From an uncultured Bacteroides sp. (GTDB lineage: Bacteria; Bacteroidota; Bacteroidia; Bacteroidales; Bacteroidaceae), in NCBI RefSeq assembly GCF_900547205.1, contig NZ_URFY01000016.1, positions 11,990 through 75,989 on the forward strand: a DNA stretch of 64,000 nt, given 5' to 3'. The translations under genes were made by a program, and so were the position numbers. Below are positions 9,481-17,801 of the stretch, in pieces. The stretch's first letter is position 1; each line of letters opens with the position of its first letter. The notes below the pieces were generated by a model. That model ran no database searches. It worked only from the letters and a program-made list of their open reading frames with translations, and was not told the DNA's origin.

Positions 9481-9607
9481 GTTTCCCGGCGTGAAACTGT
9501 AGTTCCACCAGTGTGAAACTGTAGTTCCATCGGCGTGAAACTGTAGTTTCAAAGGCGTTGGAACTCTAGTTTCATTGCTTTGGAACTACAGTTTCAAGCA
9601 ATGAAAC
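9481..9607. repeat. 22-bp-period array of GRAACTNNAGTTYC palindromes (five units)
   Basis: Five near-palindromic units of the form (T)GRAACTNNAGTTYCA start at about 9491, 9513, 9535, 9559 and 9581, giving steps of 22, 22, 24 and 22 bases. The last unit and its flank (TGGAACTACAGTTTCAAGCA then ATGAAAC) recur exactly at the end of the array at 23837-23996. The array lies in the gap between two convergent genes, after the terminator. It is not a CRISPR: the spacers are only about 6 bases. Confidence 0.9.
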
Positions 9608-9615
9608 ACCTCGCA

Positions 9616-10854
9616 TCACCGCTTATCATGAAATCTATACCCTATACCCAGCATCAGATTGTTAGGGTCCTTGAATTTATTCAACTGATATCCTACGTGT
9701 AGAAACATATGGCGCGTGACATACGTTTTGAGAGCCAGAATCTGGTAGAAGCCATTCGTGTCGTCTCCTTTGCAAATCATATTTCGCCCAAGACCGGCAT
9801 TAATAGAGAAAATAGGCATTACCAATTCTGCCCGAAGGGATAATCCCACGGCAAATTGTTCGCGGAAAGGAGGACGATGAAACTTTATTTCGCCCGAGTA
9901 GGTGCCGTCCAGTTTGTAGTCTTTGATATTGGCACTTTCGTCAAATTGCGCATCGACAGAAAGCCCCGCGCGGAAGTGTTTGTTAAAATTATACATCGGA
10001 GAAAAGTTAAGTCCAACGATACCGAAGGAACCGGGTACTAAGGTCGGCATATAGTCTTTAACGAATCCACGTTTGCGAGTGGCGCCATATATCAGCAGGT
10101 CATAGCTGACGTGTGGTTTTATAGAAAGGCGATTGGATTCTTTTACAGTAGACACATCATCGGTAGCGCCAAAAGTGCGTACAACGCCGATTCTTCCACC
10201 GATAATATTAAGTCCACCATTAGGATAATGCGTATTTCCATTAGAGAAATGTGTTAAGTCAACGCCTGCCGCGAGCTTCCATTGCGGAAGAAATTGCCAG
10301 TTGAGGAGAAAGCCCAGATTGATGTATGCATTGATTTTAGAACCGATAGTCATGTTCTTCGGATTGTATAGTTCGTCATATTTTTTCCAACCGAAAGATG
10401 CGCCGAAGTTCCATTCATAATCAATGGACAGGCGACGGGAAAGTTGCACAAGAGGCGCACCTTGAAAGGCATACACAGCCATGGGAGTTCCCAGTTCTTC
10501 GGGACGGGAGAATGTGTTATACGAAACACCTATGCCTTGATAGGCGTGGGGATAGAGTTTGCCTAAATAAGAGTTCGGGCTGAAACGGAAAGCGTACTTC
10601 AAGTGCAGGGAAAGAGATTGGTTGATGGCTTTCTGCTGGGCATTGTCTCCGGCGAGGAAACTGTTTGTAGGTGCCACATAGCCCGGACGAAAGTCAATAC
10701 CGATTTGATGGATAAGCGCGCGGCTTGTGCTATCATTCTTTTGTTCAATAGGCTTAGTGGGGTTCTGTGCATTCAGCTTTGAGTCGACTGTCGGGAGCAT
10801 CAGCAGACAAATGATGCACAGTAGTATGCGTCGGGTATTTATAATTCTAATCAT
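9616..10854 (-). CDS. PagL-like acyloxyacyl hydrolase / outer-membrane lipid A deacylase family protein
   Basis: This 412-residue protein has a signal peptide (about residues 1-30, ending near LNAQ) and alternating beta-strand character throughout, as expected of an outer-membrane barrel. The stretch THFSNGNTHYPNGGLN matches the active-site region of PagL lipid A 3-O-deacylases. The H-x-S pair, His202 and Ser204, corresponds to the catalytic His126/Ser128 of PagL. The place where PagL carries its third residue, Glu140, reads Asn216 here. The protein is more than twice the length of PagL. Activity on lipid A is inferred. The gene overlaps the end of the upstream lipoprotein gene by 8 bases. 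Confidence 0.75.
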   Translation of the reverse strand: MIRIINTRRILLCIICLLMLPTVDSKLNAQNPTKPIEQKNDSTSRALIHQIGIDFRPGYVAPTNSFLAGDNAQQKAINQSLSLHLKYAFRFSPNSYLGKLYPHAYQGIGVSYNTFSRPEELGTPMAVYAFQGAPLVQLSRRLSIDYEWNFGASFGWKKYDELYNPKNMTIGSKINAYINLGFLLNWQFLPQWKLAAGVDLTHFSNGNTHYPNGGLNIIGGRIGVVRTFGATDDVSTVKESNRLSIKPHVSYDLLIYGATRKRGFVKDYMPTLVPGSFGIVGLNFSPMYNFNKHFRAGLSVDAQFDESANIKDYKLDGTYSGEIKFHRPPFREQFAVGLSLRAELVMPIFSINAGLGRNMICKGDDTNGFYQILALKTYVTRHMFLHVGYQLNKFKDPNNLMLGIGYRFHDKR

Positions 10855-11791
10855 TGGTAATTTTAGGTTTTATGTAGAGGTATGATACAGGCATTTTACC
10901 TTGCAGCCTACCTGTTATGTACCTTTCCTTCTTTGTCACCGGATGAACGGCAGTTATGGCATATGTTGTGTCAAACCAAACATATTTTATCAGTAAACTT
11001 ATCTTCTGCGAGGTCATAGGCGGTATCGTAATTTCTTTCTGCTCTGAATTAAGGAAAGGCAATGTTTGAACCACAGGAGTATATTGAGCTTGGATACCGC
11101 TCATAACTAAGCGCTCGTTTTCAACACTTGGTATATCTACCAGATTATCTTTTCCCAACAATTGAAGAGCCTCGGGTTCTTCTAATCTGAACATAACCTC
11201 ATAGTGAATTTTCTCATAAGGAGAAAGCGTGTACGTATAAGGTTCATCCGTATAGTTATGCAACACAAAAGAGGATACTTCTTCCCATCTTTTCTCAATA
11301 TGGTATGGATCATCCAAAGGGTAATAGATTTTATTAATCACATACCTGTCCGACGGTGAAATGTCAACGTATATGTCCTGAGATTCATATTCATTGCTCG
11401 CTATAAGTACGAAATTTAAAGGATAGGGGCGGGCATTCTCACCAACTGTAATCTTCAGTTCTTTGGGATTACTGCGTTCAATAATGAAATCGGTCAGTTC
11501 TTCTTTGCTCACAATCCTGCCTAAGCCTTTCATATACGGGGACGATTCTACAGTAGAACTACCACGCTCATCATGTACTTGGAATGGAGTTCTGAAGCTA
11601 TCATCATAAATGTACAAGCTTAAATAATCCCAGTTAGAAGATGCAAATTTAATGATTGCCGTATCACCATTCCCGTCCAAAGACAGTTCGGTATCAGCAG
11701 TACGGAAGTCGTCAACGAATACGTCGCTATTACAACTATAAAGTCCCGTCAGAATAAGAATATATACCGTTAAGTTTACGAATGTTTTCAT
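10847..11791 (-). CDS. Predicted outer-envelope lipoprotein of unknown function
   Basis: I do not recognise this 314-residue protein. It starts with a lipoprotein signal: a charged start MKTF, a hydrophobic core, and a lipobox with Cys near residue 20 (GLYSCNS). The mature part is rich in beta-forming residues and Asp/Glu/Tyr, with no enzyme motif. I chose the ATG at 11791 because the possible upstream start adds 11 residues that spoil the signal peptide. The stop overlaps the start of the PagL-like gene by 8 bases, so the two are translationally coupled and may act together at the outer membrane. A Bacteroides -7-type box (TACTTTTG on the minus strand) lies at 11822-11829. Confidence 0.7.
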   Translation of the reverse strand: MKTFVNLTVYILILTGLYSCNSDVFVDDFRTADTELSLDGNGDTAIIKFASSNWDYLSLYIYDDSFRTPFQVHDERGSSTVESSPYMKGLGRIVSKEELTDFIIERSNPKELKITVGENARPYPLNFVLIASNEYESQDIYVDISPSDRYVINKIYYPLDDPYHIEKRWEEVSSFVLHNYTDEPYTYTLSPYEKIHYEVMFRLEEPEALQLLGKDNLVDIPSVENERLVMSGIQAQYTPVVQTLPFLNSEQKEITIPPMTSQKISLLIKYVWFDTTYAITAVHPVTKKERYITGRLQGKMPVSYLYIKPKITND

Positions 11792-11908
11792 GTTGTATTT
11801 CCCTTGGCATTTCACAGTGGACAAAAGTAATATATATTTTTAAAAGTCTGTGACTATAAGATGCGTTATTATCATTCTATTTTAATATTCATAAGCATCT
11901 TATTGGTA

Positions 11909-12637
11909 CTAATCAAACAATTCTTTCAGCACTTCCAATGACTTCAAAGCCGGAAAGTCCGGCAGATGCAGACGATAATAGTCATTCATTATCGTCAGGC
12001 AACGTGTACGCTCCGTTCGGTTCATCGTAAAAAGATGCATTGTTTCGTAATTCATACGCATCAGTTGCCGAAGTCGTTCCGCTTCATCGGGATTTATATA
12101 AGATGAATGTAACTGGGGGCGGGTCGGAGTGAAACAAGCATTCAGCAAATCGAAATAATCGCCGGAGTGATAGTCTTCCAAGTTGGGATAAAGCCCCAAG
12201 AAACGGGAAAGTCGCATTAAGAAAACGAGATGGAAGTTGGCAAAACCTTCCTTGCACTCGTCAAGCCAAATAATAGAATGTTGCAAATAAGCGAACAGAG
12301 GTCGATTCTCCGCCTCTTCACGAATGGCGCGATAAAGAAACTCCGACAGGAAAAGCGCCATGGAAGATTTATACGGATCGTAAGGAATAGAAGAAAACGG
12401 ATAGAAGGATTTCGCTTCTTTCACCCGATAGAGCGTTGCATTGGGGCGATAATCGGCCTCAAACTCTATAAAAGACAATGGCTGAAACAGCACGGACTTG
12501 ACCGCCGCCTTCCGCGAACGGGGAACTGCCACAAGAAATGATGCCCTGCCGGACAACTCCGTGTACATATCCACAATGATAGAAGTATCATTATATTTAA
12601 GCGTGTGAAGAACTAATCCTTTTGTTTTTTGCAGCAT
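11909..12637 (-). CDS. recO: DNA repair protein RecO
   Basis: RecO helps load RecA onto SSB-coated single-stranded DNA and anneals strands in the RecFOR recombination pathway. The 242 residues have the usual N-terminal OB-fold (KTKGLVLHTLKYNDTSIIV, about residues 4-22) and an all-helical C-terminal part. The zinc-binding cysteines seen in some RecO proteins are absent. It is transcribed away from the tRNA-rpsT promoter. A TAGCTTTG box on the minus strand (12667-12674) is a plausible promoter element. Confidence 0.92.
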   Translation of the reverse strand: MLQKTKGLVLHTLKYNDTSIIVDMYTELSGRASFLVAVPRSRKAAVKSVLFQPLSFIEFEADYRPNATLYRVKEAKSFYPFSSIPYDPYKSSMALFLSEFLYRAIREEAENRPLFAYLQHSIIWLDECKEGFANFHLVFLMRLSRFLGLYPNLEDYHSGDYFDLLNACFTPTRPQLHSSYINPDEAERLRQLMRMNYETMHLFTMNRTERTRCLTIMNDYYRLHLPDFPALKSLEVLKELFD

Positions 12638-12945
12638 ATCTATTCTTTAGTCACTCTAATACGAAGCAAAGCTACTAAAAAATCTGGGAGAATAATGCCT
12701 ATTAAAGTAGCATTGGCGAAAAATATAAGTTATGAAGTGCTACGATCAACCATGCCTGCCAGCTTCTATATATAATGCAGTTTCTATATATAATAAGGTG
12801 TACGAATAGACACTTCTCTCAACACAATTCGAGGAAGAAACTTTTTTTATAAAAAAGAAAGAATCTTATCTCACTGATTTACAACAAGTAAAAAGCCATT
12901 AAAAGAAGAAACGCACCGTTTTACTAAAAAAATTCCTATGAATTA
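12638..12945. other. Intergenic region between recO and the tRNA-Glu promoter
   Basis: This AT-rich stretch between divergent genes has no convincing reading frame. It holds two copies of TTCTATATATAA, at 12764-12775 and 12782-12793, 18 bases apart, and a small TTTTTTTATAAAAAA self-complementary stretch near 12845. Otherwise I see nothing in it. Confidence 0.6.
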
Positions 12946-12976
12946 TTTGTCAGTTTAAAAAATGTTCCTACCTTTG
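12946..12976 (+). promoter_or_regulatory. Consensus Bacteroides promoter for tRNA-Glu and rpsT
   Basis: TTTG at 12946-12949, a 19-base spacer, and TACCTTTG at 12969-12976 match the Bacteroides housekeeping sigma consensus (-33 TTTG, -7 TAnnTTTG) exactly. The tRNA gene begins 65 bases downstream. Confidence 0.88.
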
Positions 12977-13041
12977 CATCCGCAATCGAGAAACAAACAC
13001 TGATTCAAGAAAGCAAAGCAGCAGAAATGCTACAACAGGAT

Positions 13042-13113
13042 GGCCCGTTCGTCTATCGGTTAGGACGCAAGATTTTCATTCTTGAAAGGGGGGTTCGACT
13101 CCCCCACGGGCTA
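13042..13113 (+). tRNA. tRNA-Glu (anticodon TTC)
   Basis: The 72-base sequence folds as a cloverleaf. The acceptor stem pairs GGCCCGT with ACGGGCT (with a terminal G-U pair). The anticodon stem CAAGA/TCTTG encloses the loop TTTTCAT, giving anticodon TTC. The T arm GGGGG-TTCGACT-CCCCC is perfect. The discriminator is A and the CCA end is not encoded. rpsT begins 44 bases downstream and probably shares the transcript. Confidence 0.96.
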
Positions 13114-13156
13114 CAAATAATAAGAATAAAGAACTTAAAAAAATAGATTAGTCGAA

Positions 13157-13411
13157 ATGGCAAATCATAAATCATCACTGAAAAGAATCAGACAAGAAGA
13201 GACAAGAAGACTTCACAACAGATATTATGGTAAGACCATGAGAAACGCTGTTAGAAAGCTTCGTGCAACGACTGACAAAGCAGAAGCAGTTGCAATGTAT
13301 CCAGGCATCACTAAGATGTTAGATAAGTTGGCTAAAGTGAATATCATTCACAAAAACAAGGCTAACAATCTGAAATCTAAGCTGGCTCTTTACATCAACA
13401 AGCTCGCTTAA
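13157..13411 (+). CDS. rpsT: 30S ribosomal protein S20
   Basis: This small helical protein binds 16S rRNA early in 30S assembly. The 84 residues are the usual length and start MANHKSSLKRIRQ, the family N terminus, followed by basic helices (RNRYYGKTMRNAVRKLR-type composition). It lies between tRNA-Glu and a strong terminator at 13444-13474, so tRNA-Glu and rpsT look like one transcription unit read from the promoter at 12946-12976. Confidence 0.97.
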   Translation: MANHKSSLKRIRQEETRRLHNRYYGKTMRNAVRKLRATTDKAEAVAMYPGITKMLDKLAKVNIIHKNKANNLKSKLALYINKLA

Positions 13412-13443
13412 TAATAGAAATTTAACAATTCTATATAGCATTC

Positions 13444-13474
13444 AGGCTGAACTTAATAAGTTCGGCCTTTTCTG
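13444..13474 (+). terminator. Rho-independent terminator after rpsT
   Basis: AGGCTGAACTT pairs with AAGTTCGGCCT across a short AT loop, with one G-T pair, and is followed by a T-rich run. Confidence 0.85.
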
Positions 13475-13551
13475 TTTATAAATCACTGAGAATCAAGCAA
13501 GTCTACCTCAAAGATAATCCGCTTCCATTCTTTATTTTTCACTGTTTATTC

Positions 13552-13582
13552 TTCGCCAAGTCGATAAAAATCACTATATTTG
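13552..13582 (+). promoter_or_regulatory. Probable gyrB promoter
   Basis: TATATTTG at 13575-13582 fits the -7 box. TTCG at 13552-13555 (one mismatch to TTTG) stands 19 bases upstream. The gyrB ATG is 29 bases past the -7 box. Confidence 0.7.
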
Positions 13583-13610
13583 CTCTGTTATTAAAGTTAG
13601 AAAGGCAATT

Positions 13611-15572
13611 ATGAGCGAAGAACAAATCACTCCCAATAACGGGTCTTATTCTGCGGATAGTATCCAGGTATTGGAAGGTCTTGAAGCAGTAAGAAAACGC
13701 CCTGCGATGTACATTGGCGACATCAGCGTAAAGGGACTTCACCACTTAGTATATGAAATCGTTGATAACTCCATTGATGAAGCGCTGGCTGGTTATTGCG
13801 ACCATATCGAAGTGACAATCAACGAAGACAATTCAATCACAGTACAGGACAATGGACGCGGTATTCCGGTGGACTATCACGAAAAGGAAAAGAAGTCGGC
13901 ACTGGAAGTAGCCATGACCGTTCTGCACGCCGGAGGTAAGTTCGACAAAGGTTCGTACAAAGTATCCGGAGGTTTGCACGGTGTAGGTATGTCTTGTGTG
14001 AACGCACTGTCTACCCACATGACCACGCAAGTGTTCCGCAACGGTAAAACTTACCAGCAGGAATACGAGATTGGTAAACCGCTTTATTCCGTAAAAGAAG
14101 TCGGCACGGCTGAAATTACAGGAACCCGCCAACAATTCTGGCCGGATAAGACGATTTTTACCGATACGGTGTACGACTATAAGATACTTGCATCACGTCT
14201 GCGTGAACTGTCTTACCTGAATGCAGGACTGCGCATCACCCTGACCGACCGTCGGGTGGTGAATGAAGAAGACGGAAGCGTTAAAACAGAACAGTTCTAC
14301 TCGGAAGAAGGTCTGAGAGAATTTGTACGTTTCATCGAGTCTTCACGCGAGCACCTGATTAACGACGTTATCTATCTGAATTCGGAAAAACAAGGGATTC
14401 CTATCGAAATAGCTATTATGTACAATACCGGATTCTCCGAAAACGTTCACTCTTACGTCAACAATATCAATACTATCGAAGGTGGTACTCACTTGGCAGG
14501 TTTCCGTCGCGCACTGACCCGTACGCTAAAGAAATATGCAGAAGATAGCAAGATGTTGGAAAAGGTGAAAGTTGATATCGCCGGCGATGACTTCCGTGAA
14601 GGTCTGACTGCCGTTATCTCGGTAAAAGTGCAGGAACCTCAGTTTGAAGGACAGACCAAGACGAAGTTGGGTAACAACGAAGTGATGGGAGCTGTAGACC
14701 AGGCAGTAGGTGAAGTATTGGCAAACTATCTGGAAGAACATCCGAAAGAAGCAAAGATTATCGTTGATAAAGTAGTACTTGCCGCTACGGCACGCCACGC
14801 TGCAAGAAAAGCGCGTGAAATGGTGCAACGCAAGTCTCCGATGTCAGGTGGCGGACTGCCGGGTAAATTGGCGGACTGTTCGGACAAGGATGCAACGAAA
14901 TGTGAATTATTCCTCGTCGAGGGAGATTCGGCAGGTGGTACTGCCAAGCAAGGACGTAACCGTATGTTCCAAGCTATTCTTCCACTACGCGGTAAGATTC
15001 TGAACGTTGAAAAAGCGATGTATCACAAAGCTTTGGAAAGCGATGAAATCCGCAATATATATACGGCACTGGGTGTCACCATCGGAACGGACGAGGATAG
15101 CAAGGAAGCGAATATCGAAAAGTTGCGTTACCACAAGATTATCATCATGACCGATGCCGACGTCGATGGTTCTCACATCGACACATTGATTATGACATTC
15201 TTCTTCCGTTATATGCCGCAGATTATCCAGAACGGCTATCTGTATATCGCTACTCCCCCGCTCTACCTCTGCAAGAAGGGTAAAGTAGAAGAGTACTGCT
15301 GGACAGATGCTCAACGCCAGAAGTTTATTGACACTTACGGTGGTGGTGTGGAAAATGCCGTTCATACTCAGCGCTACAAAGGTTTGGGTGAAATGAACGC
15401 CCAGCAATTGTGGGAGACAACAATGGACCCCGAAAACCGTATGCTGAAACAAGTGAATATAGACAACGCCGCAGAAGCCGACTATATCTTCTCCATGTTG
15501 ATGGGCGAAGACGTAGGCCCACGCCGCGAATTTATAGAAGAGAATGCAACGTATGCAAATATCGATGCATAA
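13611..15572 (+). CDS. gyrB: DNA gyrase subunit B
   Basis: This is the ATPase subunit of DNA gyrase, which with GyrA introduces negative supercoils. The 653 residues are a standard short GyrB without the insertion seen in E. coli. The GHKL ATPase motifs EIVDNSIDEA (about residues 46-55) and DNGRGIP (about 81-87) are present, as is GLHGVGMSCVNALS. The Toprim domain has EGDSAGG (about 437-443) and a DADVDGSHI stretch. It is a single gene with its own promoter and a terminator just after the stop. Confidence 0.98.
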   Translation: MSEEQITPNNGSYSADSIQVLEGLEAVRKRPAMYIGDISVKGLHHLVYEIVDNSIDEALAGYCDHIEVTINEDNSITVQDNGRGIPVDYHEKEKKSALEVAMTVLHAGGKFDKGSYKVSGGLHGVGMSCVNALSTHMTTQVFRNGKTYQQEYEIGKPLYSVKEVGTAEITGTRQQFWPDKTIFTDTVYDYKILASRLRELSYLNAGLRITLTDRRVVNEEDGSVKTEQFYSEEGLREFVRFIESSREHLINDVIYLNSEKQGIPIEIAIMYNTGFSENVHSYVNNINTIEGGTHLAGFRRALTRTLKKYAEDSKMLEKVKVDIAGDDFREGLTAVISVKVQEPQFEGQTKTKLGNNEVMGAVDQAVGEVLANYLEEHPKEAKIIVDKVVLAATARHAARKAREMVQRKSPMSGGGLPGKLADCSDKDATKCELFLVEGDSAGGTAKQGRNRMFQAILPLRGKILNVEKAMYHKALESDEIRNIYTALGVTIGTDEDSKEANIEKLRYHKIIIMTDADVDGSHIDTLIMTFFFRYMPQIIQNGYLYIATPPLYLCKKGKVEEYCWTDAQRQKFIDTYGGGVENAVHTQRYKGLGEMNAQQLWETTMDPENRMLKQVNIDNAAEADYIFSMLMGEDVGPRREFIEENATYANIDA

Positions 15573-15619
15573 TTTGAATTATACGTATTTATAAACCAAC
15601 CTCACATCTTACAACGAGG

Positions 15620-15666
15620 AAGCGTCGGCAGTCGAAGGAAAATCCTTCGTGCCGACGCTTTTCTTT
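15620..15666 (+). terminator. Strong Rho-independent terminator after gyrB
   Basis: AAGCGTCGGCA (15620-15630) pairs exactly with TGCCGACGCTT (15650-15660). An inner CGAAGGA/TCCTTCG stem extends the hairpin, and a T-rich tail follows. Confidence 0.92.
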
Positions 15667-15700
15667 TAGCAATAAATAAACATTTAATTCAAAAGCGATA

Positions 15701-15910
15701 CCGTGCGGTAATGAGCTAAAGTTATACATTCATTTTTAGACGCAGATGACGCGGATAACGCGGATTTGATGAATTTTATAATTTAAAGCTATAATCTGCA
15801 TAGAGATAAAAAATCCGCATCATCCGTGTCATCTGCGTCTAAAAAATGGACCATTACGCAACCCGATAAATTCTATTTTACTCATAACCGTGCGGGATTG
15901 AGCTAAATGC
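15701..15910. repeat. Long inverted repeat flanked by short direct repeats
   Basis: The left arm at 15731-15767 and the right arm at 15811-15847 are near-perfect inverted copies of about 37 bases, centred on TAGACGCAGATGAC and GCGGAT. The arms enclose about 43 AT-rich bases. Outside them lie two similar direct copies, ACCGTGCGG-TAATGAGCTAAA near 15700-15720 and ACCGTGCGG-GATTGAGCTAAA near 15887-15907. There is no reading frame inside. It resembles a non-autonomous mobile repeat or a structured spacer. Confidence 0.75.
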
Positions 15911-16122
15911 TAATTTATACAGAAGAACAGAAGAACATAAAGACTGCGCTTAGAAAGTTATTAATAGCAATACATTAATCCGATGTTTTATCTTTTGTAC
16001 TTATGTTCTTATGTCTAAAAATCAATTAGCATCTCGACCGTTCATCTCTTAATAAAAGCTAAAAGCAGAATCGTTTTTCAATCATAATTACTATATTGCA
16101 TAAAAACAAACGAGAACTGCTT
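15911..16122. other. Rest of the gyrB to small-membrane-protein gap
   Basis: No reading frame is convincing. AAGAACATAAAG near 15930 and CTTATGTTCTTATG near 16000 are inverted partners separated by about 65 bases, so a second loose hairpin is possible. I see no promoter that matches the Bacteroides consensus well. Confidence 0.4.
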
Positions 16123-16329
16123 ATGAAAAAGAAAATAATGACTCCCAATCCACTGTTTGCAAAGATCAAACTATTCCTTGTAGTGCTGACATCATGCGTT
16201 ATAGTTACTTGCATTTTTCTGCTCATTATTCATCCGAAAGCATGGGTCACTCCGACTTGTGGAATAGTAATAGCATTATGTATTTTGCTTTATCAGTTAA
16301 TTTACAACCGAAAGAAGAAGGTTAGATGA
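16123..16329 (+). CDS. Small two-helix membrane protein, unknown
   Basis: This short frame encodes 68 residues with a basic N terminus, two hydrophobic helices (about residues 16-36 and 42-59) and a basic KKKVR end. I do not recognise it. I use the ATG at 16123; a TTG 27 bases upstream would add a hydrophilic stretch. The stop overlaps the end of the convergent DUF3109 gene by 8 bases. The clean topology, positive ends and tight packing support a real gene, but no family evidence is available. Confidence 0.5.
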   Translation: MKKKIMTPNPLFAKIKLFLVVLTSCVIVTCIFLLIIHPKAWVTPTCGIVIALCILLYQLIYNRKKKVR

Positions 16330-16903
16330 TTTGCTGCTTTCTTAATTCTTCAACAGCAATTTCCAACTCCTTGTACCACTCTTCACCAAACTTACGGATG
16401 AGAGGCTCTTTCAAAAACTGATAGACAGAAACATTCTCTTTCTTCCCAAGCAAGACGGCAGCTTTACATACGTCCCAACGATGGTAATTGACGGCTTTAT
16501 ACGGTCCGTAATCTCCGATACGGATTGGATAGAGATGACAGGAAACGGGCTTATAGAAGCTAGTCTTACCTTCCCGATAAGCTTTTTCGATAGCACAATA
16601 GCAGCAGCCTTTCTCATCATAACAAGTAAAGACGCAATCTTTATTATTCACAATGGAGGTCACTAAATCTCCTTCCTGATCGGTATAAACCACCCCTTGC
16701 TTCTCAATCACCGCGCGAGCCTCGGGAGCCAGTTCATCCCAAATGAGCGGTAAAACCTCTTCCAGCTTTTCAACTTCTTCCAGTTCAACAGGTGCACCGG
16801 CATCACCTTCAATGCAACATTCGCCTTTACAGGCATCCAAGTTACAAAGGAATTTCTCCCGAATTACGTCGAACGATACAACTACATCATTTATCTGAAT
16901 CAT
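16322..16903 (-). CDS. DUF3109 family cysteine-rich protein
   Basis: This 193-residue protein belongs to the DUF3109 family, whose function is unknown. It has many conserved cysteines in groups: CNLDACKGECC near residues 20-30, then CVFTCYDEKGCCYC around 90-105, a C-H pair near 122 (VSCHLYP) and a later Cys near 145. The pattern suggests binding of metal or an Fe-S cluster, which is inference. It stands alone between convergent and divergent neighbours; a TACTTTTG -7-type box on the minus strand lies at 16929-16936. Confidence 0.85.
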   Translation of the reverse strand: MIQINDVVVSFDVIREKFLCNLDACKGECCIEGDAGAPVELEEVEKLEEVLPLIWDELAPEARAVIEKQGVVYTDQEGDLVTSIVNNKDCVFTCYDEKGCCYCAIEKAYREGKTSFYKPVSCHLYPIRIGDYGPYKAVNYHRWDVCKAAVLLGKKENVSVYQFLKEPLIRKFGEEWYKELEIAVEELRKQQII

Positions 16904-17003
16904 AATTTTAGTCTTATCTTACAACCTGCAAAAGTAAGAAAAAGTTGCTAATGAGCTATTTTATTATTAGATTTGTAGAATACAAAACCCAAAATTATGG
17001 ACC

Positions 17004-17693
17004 ATGAGAACACTATTTTTGTTTTTACTGCTCGTCTCTTCCCATTGTTGGGGACAAACATGGAAAGAATTATCTCCAAAACTAGGTGAAACAATCGACT
17101 TAAGCCGTGAAGGAGAAAAAGCATTCAACGAAAAATTAAAAACTACGGAGCTCCTTGATGGAAAAGAAAGTTATTGGGACATTTTAGGTGTAGGTTGTAG
17201 CTTTTATTGCGCGTGTAGTTTGGGAGAAATATCAGCTTCTTCCGAGTTAAAGCCTCAGCATGGTCTTTCGTATCGTGCAGCAAATGCCCATGATCTCAGC
17301 TATAGGACTGCTTGGATTGAGGGGGCCAGCGGATATGGCATCGGCGAATACCTAATTTATCGCCTACCACCGGAAAATCCTCGTATCACTAGCGTGATTG
17401 TGATAAACGGATATATAAAATCTGATAAGGCTTGGCGCGAGAACTCACGCGTTAAGAAACTCAAAATGTATATTAACGGGCATCCCTATGCCATTCTCAA
17501 CCTGAAAGACAGTAAACAAGAACAAATATTCAGCGTAAATCCCATAGGACACGGAGAACGTAAGGACTTCGAGAAGCTCAAACAAATGTCGGATATTGTA
17601 CTCAAATTTGAGATAGCTGAAGTATATCCAGGTGAGAAGTATGACGATACTGCAATCTCACAAATCTATTTTGATGGAATAGATCACCATTGA
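17004..17693 (+). CDS. Secreted protein with NADase-type glycan-binding (discoidin-like) domain
   Basis: The 229-residue product has a signal peptide (about residues 1-17, ending at CWGQ). The mature part resembles the discoidin-like domain that accompanies some secreted NADase proteins: a YRAANAHDLSYRTAWIEG stretch near residue 90-107, then VIVINGYIKSD and a W-x-ENSRVKKLKMYING segment. No catalytic NADase domain is present, so this is a binding module alone. A role in binding a glycan or cell-surface ligand is inferred. A TAGATTTG -7-type box lies at 16969-16976. It ends at a bidirectional terminator. Confidence 0.65.
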   Translation: MRTLFLFLLLVSSHCWGQTWKELSPKLGETIDLSREGEKAFNEKLKTTELLDGKESYWDILGVGCSFYCACSLGEISASSELKPQHGLSYRAANAHDLSYRTAWIEGASGYGIGEYLIYRLPPENPRITSVIVINGYIKSDKAWRENSRVKKLKMYINGHPYAILNLKDSKQEQIFSVNPIGHGERKDFEKLKQMSDIVLKFEIAEVYPGEKYDDTAISQIYFDGIDHH

Positions 17694-17742
17694 AACTAAT
17701 AAGGATGAAAATATTGAAATTACTGTTTCAATTGTTAGATAA

Positions 17743-17790
17743 TAAAAGTAAAAAGGCCATCTCCGAAAGGAAATAGCCTTTTACTTTTAT
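17743..17790. terminator. Bidirectional terminator between the secreted protein and gpmI
   Basis: AAAAGTAAAAAGGC pairs with GCCTTTTACTTTT. The A-rich left side and T-rich right side serve both strands, fitting the convergent genes. Confidence 0.85.
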
Positions 17791-17801
17791 GATTATCGAA
17801 A

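Noticed and set aside
9481..9607. CRISPR array
   Set aside because: Repeat units are 14-17 bases with spacers of about 6 bases and no cas genes nearby.
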